This document shows, piece by piece, positions 1 to 8,755 of a stretch of DNA of 64,000 bases. Numbering within the stretch: position 1 is the first letter of the stretch; the number at the start of each line of letters is the position of its first letter. The translations under genes were made by a program, and so were the position numbers. Origin of the DNA: an uncultured Saprospiraceae bacterium (GTDB lineage: Bacteria; Bacteroidota; Bacteroidia; Chitinophagales; Saprospiraceae). Under the pieces are notes generated by a model that was given only the letters and a program-made list of their open reading frames with translations, made no database searches and was not told the origin of the DNA. Location of the stretch: positions 118,264 through 182,263 of the forward strand of contig CALFBH010000010.1 in assembly GCA_937951615.1 (NCBI GenBank). The letters run 5' to 3'.

Positions 1-3000
1 GATACTATATTTTCTAAACCTGTTAAATCCTCCAGGTTCGTATTTACTATTTCCAAATTTCCACCAATAGAGCTAATCTCACTAAGCCCACTAACAGACG
101 TAATATCTGTCCCGATGATAACAACTCCCCCAAGTACTTCCGTACATCCTGTTGCAGCATTGTTTATTACAAAATCATCAATTTGCTGTTGATTTGTAAA
201 ATAGAGATCAATGATAGGACAGGACAGACCACATGTATTTTGCACCTCTGTACCTGAATTACACCCAAAATCATTGGAATATATTTGAACAGATGCCCCT
301 GTATTTATGTAATTACAAACACTAGCTACACTACAGGCAGAAAGGGTCGCATTATTATTAATGGTGAGCGTACCTATCGTCGTATAATCTATATTTTCCA
401 GTCCTGCCAAATCTGTTAGTACATTATTATAACTAATTTCCAAATTTCCATTAATGGAAGTCAGATTCGTCAGCTCCAGTAAACCAGTTACTGAACTACC
501 AGCAATCACTAACTCTCCATCAATAGAAGTCAGGTTATTTAATCCTGTTAAGTCAGCCAAGGCATTATTCCCGTAAATTCTTAGCCCTCCATCAATAGAC
601 GTCAGATTCTCCAGCCCTGTCAAACTGGTCAGGACAACATTATTATAGAGCCATAATTTTCCTCCAATAGAAGTTAGGTTCTGTAGTCCTGCTATACTAG
701 TTAAAACATCATGATTCCGAATTTCCAGATCCCCTCCAATAGAAGTCAGGTTCTGTAGCCCTGCTATACTGGTTAAGGCATTATTATTCCGAATTTTCAG
801 ATTCCCTCCAATAGACATCAGGTTTTCTAAGCCTGCTAAACCAGTTAAGGCTGTGTTCACCTCTGTGGATGTATACCCGCCTATAGTTAAATCATTGCCA
901 ATAGAGGTTAAGCTTCCCAAACCCGTTAAACTCATCAGGTTTTCGTTCCCTCTAATACTTAAACCTCCGCCAATCGTAGTCAGATTATCCAGTCCCGTTA
1001 AATCCGTTAATTCAACATCATAAAAATTCACATTTCCAACAACAGCCGTCAGGCTTTCTAAACCGGTAAGACTGGACAAGTTATTATTGTCACTAATCTC
1101 TAAATTTCCGCCAACAGACATCAAACTCTCTAAACTGGTCACGCTGCCAAGTATATCATTATATTTAATATTCAAAGTTCCACCGACAGATGACAGATTT
1201 TCTAAACCGGTAAGACTGGTAAGACCGGGGTTATTATTGATATTCAATTCTCCACCAATAGATGTCAGGTTTTCCAAGCCGGAAAAACTATTTAGTGTAT
1301 TATGATTTATAATAGAAAAATTTCCCTGGATCGTTTCGAGCTGACTCAATCCGGTTAGGCTGGTAATCTGACTACCATAATAATAATTAATGAGAACTGT
1401 ACCCGCTATATCCGTACAGTTTGGATAATTCGTAGCAAATTCATCTATTTGTTGTTGTGTCATAAAAACGGCTCCCAAAAGCGAGCAACCAGAGGTATTG
1501 GCACAAACAGAAGATATTTCTGTTGCATTAGTACAACCTGGGAAGTTGCCATATATCTGAGCACTTCCACCAGTAGACAGATAGCCACATATACTATTCA
1601 CATCACAAGTGAAAAGTCTTGGATTATCAGTGATGTGCAGATCATCAATTTCGGTATAATCCACATTGTCTATACCTTCCAGGCGGGTTAAAAGTAGATT
1701 TTCTTTAATCCGAAAATCCCTTCCTACGAAAGTAAGGTTGGCTAAACCTTCCAAATCCAATAAGTTCCCGTTTTCAACAATTAGAAAATCAAAAGCACAA
1801 CTGCTTAGTCCACTTAGTCCATCCAAGTCTGTTAATGCACCATTAGAAATAATTTTCAAATGAAAACCAACAGAGGTCAGATTTTCCAAGCCGGACAAAC
1901 TGGTCAGGGCATTATTGTCTCTTATATCTACTGTTCCTGTAACACTGGTGATTCCACTTAGTCCGTTCAAATCTGTGATGGAAGTTCCTATAATAGTAAG
2001 GTCACCATCTATTTCCGTACAACTTGGAAAGTTGATGGCAAAATCGTCTACTTCAGCCTGCGTGCTAAATGTGATGAAACCATTGGGGCAATACAGTGAT
2101 GATCCACAGGAAGCCGTAATTTCGGTAGCATTATTACAACCTGTAGCATTATCGTAGATATCAGTAATACCACTATTTCCCAGATAATTACAAACTTCCC
2201 AGATGTTACATTCTGTAAGGGCGGCATTATTGTATATTTTCAGTTCTGTAATAGAACTCATATTGCCCAATCCGTCCAAGCTTGTTAAAGCGTCATTATT
2301 ATCAATTTCAACGTAAGTAGTTATAAATTCGAGGTTACTGAAACTTGTTAAGTTTGATAAATTATTATTATTTTCAATAATTAAAGTGCCAATCGTGGTC
2401 AGATTTTCCAGTCCTTCAAGGTCGCTAAGATTTGTTTCACTAATGCTTAGATTCCCTTCAATGGAAACAATCTGACTCAAGCCGCTAAGATTGATTATGG
2501 GGTCAGTACCATTATCTTGTATGATGATATTTCCTTCGATAAATTTGCATATCGGATAATTCAAACCGAAACTATCTATTTCCTGCTGTGTGCTGAGGAT
2601 AATTCCATTCGGTAGGCAGGTTTGTACAGCCATACAACCACTACTCTCTATTACTTCGGTGTTGCTGTTGCACCCCGCACTGTTGCCTTCTATAATATTG
2701 CTTCCACCATTTGCCAAATGGAGACATAAACTTTCAACCTCACAATTAGAAAGGTTGTTATTATAAGATACATAGAACGCTTGTATTCCATCGCTGATGT
2801 TATCTAATCCTTCGAGGCTTGGTAAGGTGTTGTTACTTCTTACCCAGATGGGGCCATCTACTGTAGTGACACCTGATAAGCCGACAAGATTTGTCAGCGT
2901 ATAATTAGATCTAATATCCAAAGATCCGCCAATAGAGCTTAGATTAGCCAAACCATTAAGGTTTGTTAGCGCATTATTATTGGCAAGTAATAAATATCCA

Positions 3001-3374
3001 CCAGTAGAGCTTAGACTCTCTAAACCCTCAAGACTTGTCAGAGTAATATTATTGTAAATATATAATTCTCCACCAATAGATATCAGGTTTTCTAAGCCTG
3101 TGCAATTGGTCAAACTATTGTTATTGCTCATCGAAAAACCTCCACCAATAGATGTTAGATTTTCCAAGCCTGTGCAATTAGTCAAACTATAATTATATCC
3201 AATCCTAAATTTTCCTCCAATAGTTGTAATTTGGTTAAGTCCGCCCAGAGACGTAATACTATTAGAATATCCTTGAATAATAACATCTCCAAGTATCTCC
3301 GTACAGCCCGGATAATTCGCAGCAAAATCATCAATTTGCTGCTGAGTGGTAAGGGTAATGCCGCCTGATAGACA
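1..3374 (-). repeat. Five in-frame LRR modules of unequal length
   Basis: Module-opening Cys codons lie at 3374, 2618, 2090, 1487 and 221, all in one frame. Complete modules are about 252, 176, 201 and 422 residues; the fifth is cut by the window. They differ mainly in the number of internal LRR units, while the opening block and Cys cap stay constant. Many units are near-identical at DNA level, for example around 650-800, suggesting recent unit expansion inside module 4. Confidence 0.85.
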
Positions 3375-3446
3375 AGTCTGTGCCGACAAACCAGTACAAC
3401 TAAAAATAAAGGTGAGTATAATTAGGTAAAATCGTTTCATGCTCAT
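1..3446 (-). CDS. Large secreted leucine-rich-repeat protein, 5 modules (3' end outside window)
   Basis: This open frame of at least 1148 codons runs from ATG at 3446 (or 3440) through the window edge. The ORF track omits it, apparently because it has no stop here. The start MSMKRFYLIILTFIFS followed by LSAQ looks like a signal peptide. The rest is ~23-residue repeats of the type LTSLTGLENLTSIGGxLxI, like the receptor-L-domain LRRs common in Bacteroidota surface proteins. These are grouped into five modules. Each opens with Cys and a TQQQIDDFAxNYPxCTEI-like block. Complete modules close with a Cys-rich cap such as CDVNSICGYL and GCNNATE. I checked the frame at both ends and through several interior stretches and found no stop. 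Role inferred: extracellular adhesion or binding, probably exported by T9SS with a sorting domain beyond the window. The ligand is unknown. Confidence 0.88.
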   Translation of the reverse strand, partial: MSMKRFYLIILTFIFSCTGLSAQTCLSGGITLTTQQQIDDFAANYPGCTEILGDVIIQGYSNSITSLGGLNQITTIGGKFRIGYNYSLTNCTGLENLTSIGGGFSMSNNNSLTNCTGLENLISIGGELYIYNNITLTSLEGLESLSSTGGYLLLANNNALTNLNGLANLSSIGGSLDIRSNYTLTNLVGLSGVTTVDGPIWVRSNNTLPSLEGLDNISDGIQAFYVSYNNNLSNCEVESLCLHLANGGSNIIEGNSAGCNSNTEVIESSGCMAVQTCLPNGIILSTQQEIDSFGLNYPICKFIEGNIIIQDNGTDPIINLSGLSQIVSIEGNLSISETNLSDLEGLENLTTIGTLIIENNNNLSNLTSFSNLEFITTYVEIDNNDALTSLDGLGNMSSITELKIYNNAALTECNIWEVCNYLGNSGITDIYDNATGCNNATEITASCGSSLYCPNGFITFSTQAEVDDFAINFPSCTEIDGDLTIIGTSITDLNGLSGITSVTGTVDIRDNNALTSLSGLENLTSVGFHLKIISNGALTDLDGLSGLSSCAFDFLIVENGNLLDLEGLANLTFVGRDFRIKENLLLTRLEGIDNVDYTEIDDLHITDNPRLFTCDVNSICGYLSTGGSAQIYGNFPGCTNATEISSVCANTSGCSLLGAVFMTQQQIDEFATNYPNCTDIAGTVLINYYYGSQITSLTGLSQLETIQGNFSIINHNTLNSFSGLENLTSIGGELNINNNPGLTSLTGLENLSSVGGTLNIKYNDILGSVTSLESLMSVGGNLEISDNNNLSSLTGLESLTAVVGNVNFYDVELTDLTGLDNLTTIGGGLSIRGNENLMSLTGLGSLTSIGNDLTIGGYTSTEVNTALTGLAGLENLMSIGGNLKIRNNNALTSIAGLQNLTSIGGDLEIRNHDVLTSIAGLQNLTSIGGKLWLYNNVVLTSLTGLENLTSIDGGLRIYGNNALADLTGLNNLTSIDGELVIAGSSVTGLLELTNLTSINGNLEISYNNVLTDLAGLENIDYTTIGTLTINNNATLSACSVASVCNYINTGASVQIYSNDFGCNSGTEVQNTCGLSCPIIDLYFTNQQQIDDFVINNAATGCTEVLGGVVIIGTDITSVSGLSEISSIGGNLEIVNTNLEDLTGLENIV

Positions 3447-3475
3447 ATACTTTTGTGATTAGAAATATCTTTTCA

Positions 3476-3483
3476 CAAATGTA
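3476..3483 (-). promoter_or_regulatory. Putative -7 box for the LRR gene
   Basis: TACATTTG on the minus strand matches the Bacteroidota TAnnTTTG element and lies about 30 bases before the ATG. No convincing -33 TTTG is seen at the usual distance. Confidence 0.4.
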
Positions 3484-3611
3484 AATGGTAATGCCCAATT
3501 ATTTTTTCACCTATTTCAACTTAAATACAATCAATTAATAAAAAAAATAGTTTAAAATCAACTATTAAACAATGTTTTAAAATAAAAATTCTATTAAAAT
3601 AGTTTATGCAA

Positions 3612-3652
3612 CAAAAAAGCCCAAATCCACCACAACTGGCGAATTTGGACTT
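3612..3652 (-). terminator. Intrinsic terminator after papain-like gene
   Basis: On the minus strand AGTCCAAATTCGCC pairs with GGTGGATTTGGGCT around a short loop and is followed by TTTTTTG. It lies in the 319-base gap after the 3766 stop. The remainder of that gap holds only AATTTGGGATTTGG-like words. Confidence 0.75.
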
Positions 3653-3765
3653 CAATAAAATAATAATTTGGGATCTGGATGCTTACCCTCGCCTCTTATC
3701 CTGGAGGATACCCTTCCCGCATGTTAAGTTTGGAATTTGGGATTTGCCTTTTGGAATTTTTCTGC

Positions 3766-5388
3766 TTACTGTTTATCAATTTCAATAACCGCAGCCACAA
3801 TATTTTTATTAGACGAACTGGCTTCAAAAATCACTGCCCCTTGTTGTGCTTGGAAATTTACATTATCCACCAACTGTGGACCAGCAGCACGAGCTACTTT
3901 TTCTGCATAAGTATTGCCCGCTGCTCTGTTGATTTGCTCATTCATCGCTTTGTAGTTGATGGGCTTTTTAGTCACCATTACTGCGATATAATCTCTGTTA
4001 CCGATATTGTCTGCTACTAAGTTATAATCACGAGGGAATACCCGTGTTCCCTTGATACCGCAATAAGGCGAGTGCTTGGGCGTGTAAGGAAACAAGACAT
4101 AACTAGAACCATCAGTTTCCTGACCAAAAATATAAATGTAAGACTCTACAGTATTCCCGATCTCTACTTTGAATTTGTCGCCTTTACGAATCGGGCGGGT
4201 TGTGCCAAAGACATTATTGCCCCGACGTGCGAGGTTCACATTTTGTCCAGTTGCCTGATTGACCAGTCCAAAGCCTGCTGCGAATCTGCCTGCATTTTTC
4301 TTGTCTTCTTCAGCATTACCCATCGGGTATAAACCATAAGCCTCTTTATTGAAAAACTCAAAGTCCTTATAACGTACCCAGCCGATACCGTTTTGCCCCC
4401 ATTCAGGTCCCCAACTGTTCATGATCTGGAAAGCACCGCCGCCTTTATAATCATCGTAGCCAATCACACACATCGCATGACCACCAAAGCCACGCATATT
4501 ATAATCGCTTTGAGTTGGCTTCCAAATCTCTGCTCCTTTCATCCGCTCCATGAATGTACCACCAACCTGCATACCAATCACTACTGGCGCACCAGCAGCA
4601 AGGTGTTGTTTGACTGCCAGCATATCCGTTTTGTATTTGTCGTGATCCATACTCAGGCGATTATGTCCTTTGATGGTATATTTTGAACCTTCCTTTACAT
4701 GATCGCGACTCGGTGCATTGGTACAAGTCCGTTCATCATAAGGAAAATACTCTTCTGGCAAACCTCCAGTTGTGGTCAGCTTTTTCATGGCTTCGTGGAT
4801 ATAAGTTCCCTGACAGCCGCGCAATGCGATTTGATTATACAAATAAGATGGGCTGAATTTTATCTGATCGGGATCTATTCCTGTAGCCTGTGCATATTGG
4901 ATGGTTTGTGCGGCATAGGCACTCGACCAGCCCACACAAGAACCTTGTCTTCCCTGATTGCCCCGACTTGGTGCATATTTTAATAAAGAAACAGATTCGG
5001 GCATAGGGTTTTTGACATTATCTGCCAAGGCTGCATAGACTTCTGCTTTGTCATAGACTTTTTCGTCCAGCATACCGCCCATACTAAATGGCGATACGAT
5101 GTTTCCGCCTCCGCCATCATCAATGACTGTGTTTCCACCATCATTGAAACCGCCTCCGCCTCCGCCGAGGTTCAACATTCCACTCATATAAAGGAGTCCG
5201 CCTATCACGAGGACACCCATTAAAAGTTTCGGCTTTCTAACTAAAGCCATTAAAATCATCGGTAAAAAGGAAGCTAATCCTCCGCCGCCTCCGCCAGTAT
5301 TTCGCGGACGGCGTGGGTCACGTGGTGGGTTATTGTCATTTTGATTCTGATCCCGATACCTGGGATCTTCTTCCATCCTAATGGGCAT
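3766..5388 (-). CDS. Papain-family (C1) cysteine protease, membrane-anchored
   Basis: A 540-residue protein. Residues ~1-37 are charged and end in a glycine run. Residues ~40-73 form a hydrophobic anchor, followed by glycine-rich linkers. The protease domain shows the Cys site in QGRQGSCVGWSSAYA (Cys near 151), the His in GGHAMCVIGYDD and the Asn in MNSWGPEWGQNGIGW, so the catalytic set looks complete. The region after ~370 (RKGDKFKVEIGN to IAVMVTKKP) resembles DUF4384-like domains that accompany bacterial proteases. The N-terminal layout (short charged tail, Gly run, one membrane segment) suggests cell-surface or periplasmic display. ATG at 5376 (MEEDPRY) is an alternative start. The leader is a CAATCA-word tract. 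Substrate unknown. Confidence 0.88.
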   Translation of the reverse strand: MPIRMEEDPRYRDQNQNDNNPPRDPRRPRNTGGGGGGLASFLPMILMALVRKPKLLMGVLVIGGLLYMSGMLNLGGGGGGFNDGGNTVIDDGGGGNIVSPFSMGGMLDEKVYDKAEVYAALADNVKNPMPESVSLLKYAPSRGNQGRQGSCVGWSSAYAAQTIQYAQATGIDPDQIKFSPSYLYNQIALRGCQGTYIHEAMKKLTTTGGLPEEYFPYDERTCTNAPSRDHVKEGSKYTIKGHNRLSMDHDKYKTDMLAVKQHLAAGAPVVIGMQVGGTFMERMKGAEIWKPTQSDYNMRGFGGHAMCVIGYDDYKGGGAFQIMNSWGPEWGQNGIGWVRYKDFEFFNKEAYGLYPMGNAEEDKKNAGRFAAGFGLVNQATGQNVNLARRGNNVFGTTRPIRKGDKFKVEIGNTVESYIYIFGQETDGSSYVLFPYTPKHSPYCGIKGTRVFPRDYNLVADNIGNRDYIAVMVTKKPINYKAMNEQINRAAGNTYAEKVARAAGPQLVDNVNFQAQQGAVIFEASSSNKNIVAAVIEIDKQ

Positions 5389-5399
5389 ATCTTATTTTT

Positions 5400-5562
5400 T
5401 AATTGTGTGAAATTTGGTTGATTGTATGATTGAATTGATTGTGTGATTGAATTGATTGTGTGATTGAATGTATTTTGTGAAGCAAAATAATTACTACTTA
5501 ATAACTTAATACACTTAATAACTCAATCAACTTAAATACACTCAATTACCCAATCATCTCCT
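5400..5562. repeat. Word-tract inverted repeat with ATTTTG core
   Basis: The left arm has GATTGAATTGATTGTGTGATT words and the right arm AATAACTCAATCAACTT words, with the core ATTTTGTGAAGCAAAAT at 5472-5488. Read on the minus strand, G-words follow the alanine dehydrogenase stop and C-words lead into the protease start. Confidence 0.85.
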
Positions 5563-5623
5563 AACTGTATGACGAAATATATACACTCTGTTACTTATTT
5601 CAAAGGATTAAATTTAAAATCAT

Positions 5624-6841
5624 TTACAAACGAGAAGTCAGCAATAAATCAATATTGGTGGATTTCATTTGAAACCGTTCACCAAGATGTTGATTGGTTA
5701 GTGTTCCTTTATAAATGTAAACGCCATGCCTCAAGCCTGTACGCTGGTCGAACAAACCTGCTATTCCACCTGTATGCTCTGCTTTCAGCAAAATGGGTGT
5801 GACGATATTGCTAATGGCAGAAGAAGCCGTTCGGGCCACCTTTGAGGCAATATTGGGTACACAATAATGAATCACATCATAATTGATAAAAGTCGGCTTA
5901 TCGTGGCTGGTCACGCGGGAAGTTGCAAAGCAGCCGCCCTGATCTATACTAATATCTATGATAACAGAGCGACGGCGCATCTTCGAGACCATATCTTCAC
6001 TGACAACACAGGGCGCACGTCCTGTTTCGGAGTGGATTGCCCCAATGGCTACATGTGCTCTAATCAGTTCTTCCTCTAAGTGAATGGGGTTGAGTACTGA
6101 AGTGTGCAGTCGCTGCCCAATATTCGCCTGAAGGCGCATTAGTTTATAAATATTATTATCAAAAATGCGGACTTCTGCTCCTAGTCCTAGCGCAGTTCGG
6201 GTGGCATATTCGCCCACTACGCCAGCACCAAGAATCACGACCCGTGCAGGTGGTACACCTGAAATTCCGCCTAGCAAAACGCCGCGTCCTCCTTTGGCAT
6301 TGGTCAACAATTCAGCAGCCGTCAGCATGGCAGTTGTCCCTGCAATTTCGCTTAAGGCCCGTACAAATGGATAACTTCCTTTTGCATCCTGAATATATTC
6401 CATCGCTAAAGCAATCACTCTTTTCTGCCGCAGTTTCTCTATGTATTTGCCTTCGATAGTCGGCAAGTGAATAGGTGAGATGATGATTTGGTCAGGCTGC
6501 ATCAATTCAATTTCCTCCATGGTAGGCGGAGCAACTTTAATGATGATATGCGACTTGAATACCTGTTCTTTGCTATAGCCAATATCGGCTCCAGCCTCTG
6601 AGTATTCGTGATCGGTGTAGCCGGATTTTTCGCCCGCCTGTGTTTCGATAACTACTCGATGTCCCTGCCCACATAACATAGACACGGAGGCAGGCTTCAG
6701 CGCAACACGGTTTTCCTGAAAAGAAGCTTCTTTAGGAATACCAATAAATAGTTTTTGAGACCTTTGCTGTACGGCAAGCATCTCTGGTTGTGTGCTGTAT
6801 TGCACTTCAATATCCGAAAATGGAGTCTTCCTTTGGCTCAT
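5624..6841 (-). CDS. ald: Alanine dehydrogenase
   Basis: A 405-residue member of the alanine dehydrogenase/PNT family, catalysing NAD-linked interconversion of L-alanine and pyruvate plus ammonia in the cytoplasm. The N-terminal domain begins GIPKEASFQENRVALKP, the family signature region. The Rossmann NAD site is VVILGAGVVGEYATR near residues 205-220. About 30 extra N-terminal residues precede GIPKE, as in other Bacteroidota versions. ATG at 6841 follows an A-rich AAAGAAAAAAAAATTC leader. It is monocistronic: divergent from rluA-like 6987 and separated from the protease by a 235-base repeat gap. Confidence 0.92.
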   Translation of the reverse strand: MSQRKTPFSDIEVQYSTQPEMLAVQQRSQKLFIGIPKEASFQENRVALKPASVSMLCGQGHRVVIETQAGEKSGYTDHEYSEAGADIGYSKEQVFKSHIIIKVAPPTMEEIELMQPDQIIISPIHLPTIEGKYIEKLRQKRVIALAMEYIQDAKGSYPFVRALSEIAGTTAMLTAAELLTNAKGGRGVLLGGISGVPPARVVILGAGVVGEYATRTALGLGAEVRIFDNNIYKLMRLQANIGQRLHTSVLNPIHLEEELIRAHVAIGAIHSETGRAPCVVSEDMVSKMRRRSVIIDISIDQGGCFATSRVTSHDKPTFINYDVIHYCVPNIASKVARTASSAISNIVTPILLKAEHTGGIAGLFDQRTGLRHGVYIYKGTLTNQHLGERFQMKSTNIDLLLTSRL

Positions 6842-6902
6842 GAATTTTTTTTTCTTTATCGAAATGTTTTTTCACGTATAAAGATACAACTTTTATTTTA
6901 GG

Positions 6903-6910
6903 TATCTTCG
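6903..6910 (+). promoter_or_regulatory. Putative -7 box for 6987 gene
   Basis: TATCTTCG is close to TAnnTTTG, in the divergent gap 77 bases before the pseudouridine synthase start. A similar TACCTTCG lies before the 16769 gene. No -33 match was found. Confidence 0.3.
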
Positions 6911-6921
6911 CGTCTGGCTAA

Positions 6922-6985
6922 GATAGAGTTCATGAACTCTATCAACTTAGCTAGCTGAATAACTCAATCAACTTAGTATAATCAG
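6922..6985 (+). repeat. 22-bp perfect palindrome plus C-word leader
   Basis: GATAGAGTTCATGAACTCTATC-type palindrome (arms GATAGAGTTCA) at 6922-6943, followed by AATAACTCAATCAACTTAG words running up to the 6987 ATG. Confidence 0.8.
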
Positions 6986-6986
6986 A

Positions 6987-7712
6987 ATGAAAAAGCAAGA
7001 AAGAGGCTTACAGGTTTTATTTGAGGACAACCACCTCATCGCAGTGAATAAGCCTGCCGGCTATCTGGTACAAGGCGACATTACTGGTGACAAACCGCTG
7101 TCTGATTTTGTCAAGCAATACATCAAGATCCGTTATAACAAACCTGGCGATGTATTTCTAGGGGTCATTCATCGCTTAGATCGCCCTGTGAGTGGTGTCG
7201 TCATTTTTGCAAGAACGAGCAAAGCACTTACGCGCATGAATGAAATGTTCAGAGATGGGAAGGTGCAGAAAAGTTATTGGGCTGTCACCTTCGACCGACC
7301 TGAACCAATGGAAGGCAAACTCACCCACTGGTTGCTTAAAGACAAAGAACGCAATTTTGTAAATGCCAGTAAAAAGAAAAGTGCAGATGCTAAAAAAGCG
7401 GTGCTTAGTTATCAACTGGCCAGCTCGATGGACAATCATCACCTGATTGCTGTACGACCGCACACTGGCAGACCCCATCAGATACGGGTACAATTGGCAA
7501 GACTCAAGACGCCCATACGGGGAGATATAAAATATGGTAGTCCAAAACCGAATGAAGATGGCCGCATACATTTACACGCTCATGCTCTTGCATTTCAGCA
7601 TCCAGTCAAAAAAGAACCTGTTCTGATAAAAGCGGCAACACCAGAGGAGGATCAGGTCTGGCACAAATTTAGAGACTTTACCAACAACTATCCTATTTTT
7701 CATAATGGCTAA
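6987..7712 (+). CDS. RluA-family RNA pseudouridine synthase
   Basis: A 241-residue protein that isomerises uridine to pseudouridine in rRNA or tRNA. The catalytic Asp is in HRLDRPVSGVVIFART (near residue 67). A second family block is HTGRPHQIRVQLA near 158-170. It starts directly with the catalytic domain, without an S4 domain, which is typical of single-domain RluA/RluC-type enzymes. Target position cannot be assigned. Its last codons and stop lie beside a tract of TTACGAATTACGAATTG words. The ATG follows a CAATCAACTTAG leader. Confidence 0.9.
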   Translation: MKKQERGLQVLFEDNHLIAVNKPAGYLVQGDITGDKPLSDFVKQYIKIRYNKPGDVFLGVIHRLDRPVSGVVIFARTSKALTRMNEMFRDGKVQKSYWAVTFDRPEPMEGKLTHWLLKDKERNFVNASKKKSADAKKAVLSYQLASSMDNHHLIAVRPHTGRPHQIRVQLARLKTPIRGDIKYGSPKPNEDGRIHLHAHALAFQHPVKKEPVLIKAATPEEDQVWHKFRDFTNNYPIFHNG

Positions 7713-7785
7713 TCTTGGAGTGAATAATTACGAATTACGAATTGATCAATTACGAATTGACAATGCAGAATCGCTTCGCGATTTT
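7713..7785 (+). repeat. G-word trailer with AATCGC core
   Basis: TTACGAATTACGAATTGATC words directly follow the 7712 stop and end in a 15-bp palindrome AATCGCTTCGCGATT (7769-7783). The complementary vocabulary, CAATTCGTAATTCGTAATT, appears before PrsW at 20440-20456. Confidence 0.75.
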
Positions 7786-8553
7786 TTGAACGTTCCTAAG
7801 TCTATATTTATCATCTTATCCTTTATTCTTCCTGTCTCTCTATTGGCACAAACACTTCCCTACCCCGACAATTCTTCTCCTACAGCGCAGTATATCAAGT
7901 GGGGTGTACCTGACCTAGATAAAAACTGGTCGGCAGCCGACTATCGGGAAGCTTTTAAAAGACTGGACTACATTTATGGGCAGGATAAATTTGCCATGCC
8001 GCGTAGCGGAAGTCCCTATTCGGGAAAGCTGTTTGCCTATATGGTCAGTCCCGACCGACTAGAGCCTTTACATAATCCTGCCATTGAATTGCGAGAGCGG
8101 TTTGTGCTCTTGGAAAGTTTGTCTTTTGTACCTCAAAAACTGCAATTCTATTATACACAGCCCCGACAGGCAACAGAGCGGTTTGGACGGGAAGGATTAG
8201 AAAGTATTTTCTTTTCTGCTATAATGTCGAAAAGTACTTTTTTATTGGTGAATGAGTTGAAAGAGAATGTCCGAAAATCGGGTCAGACAGTTACTGAAAT
8301 CACCAAAGTTTATGTGCAAACAAAAGAAGAACTCGGCTATCTTTGTTTGTCTCTGCTGGACCTTATAGATAAGAAACATCTTCGTTTTCAACAGGAAGAC
8401 ATAGAATGGTTTTCCAATAAAGCCAGTCCCCTTATTCGTGAATTGATGCCAGATATAGAAAAGTCAGCACAAAAAAAAGTAACTGAACAGGCGAAGAATA
8501 TTGTTAAACGTCATCCATATTCAAAGGTTCAGGAAGCGTTTAAAGGGTTTTGA
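7786..8553 (+). CDS. Secreted protein of unknown function
   Basis: The track starts this frame at ATG 7705, inside the 3' end of the upstream gene, so its first 27 codons would translate the word tract (NNYELRIDQLRIDN). TTG at 7786 gives NVPKSIFIILSFILPVSLLAQ, a clean signal peptide, so I place the start there; ATG 7705 remains possible. The mature part is ~235 residues, mostly helical in character, without recognised motifs. It is rich in aromatic and charged residues near the N terminus (YPDNSSPTAQYIKWGVPDLD). It probably sits in the periplasm or at the surface. It is separated from the next gene by a large inverted repeat. Confidence 0.65.
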   Translation: MNVPKSIFIILSFILPVSLLAQTLPYPDNSSPTAQYIKWGVPDLDKNWSAADYREAFKRLDYIYGQDKFAMPRSGSPYSGKLFAYMVSPDRLEPLHNPAIELRERFVLLESLSFVPQKLQFYYTQPRQATERFGREGLESIFFSAIMSKSTFLLVNELKENVRKSGQTVTEITKVYVQTKEELGYLCLSLLDLIDKKHLRFQQEDIEWFSNKASPLIRELMPDIEKSAQKKVTEQAKNIVKRHPYSKVQEAFKGF

Positions 8554-8565
8554 CAACTATTTGCA

Positions 8566-8750
8566 GATTGGTCGATAGTCGATTCCCGATAGCTATCGGG
8601 AATGGTCGATAGAAAAATTCATTTTGCTTTGCAAAATGCATAAAAAGCTGAACAAAATTGGTTCACCTGCCCAAAAAACAGCCATCGACCATCGACTATG
8701 GACTATCGACCACACAAAACAATTGTCCATAGTTTCCCCTCTGAAAATCA
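8566..8750. repeat. GTCGATAG/CTATCGAC word tract with core
   Basis: The left arm has GGTCGATAGTCGA words and includes a 22-bp palindrome (arms ATTCCCGATAG, 8582-8603). The core is ATTTTGCTTTGCAAAAT at 8621-8637. The right arm is CATCGACCATCGACTATGG words up to the DadA-like start. Confidence 0.85.
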
Positions 8751-8755
8751 TAACA

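Noticed and set aside
1087-2157. Plus-strand ORFs in 1-3.4 kb
   Set aside because: Shadows of the minus-strand LRR repeats, which encode a coherent secreted protein in one frame.
3447-3765. Plus-strand ORFs 3606 and 3679
   Set aside because: They cross the minus-strand terminator and the end of the protease gene and show no start signal or family features.
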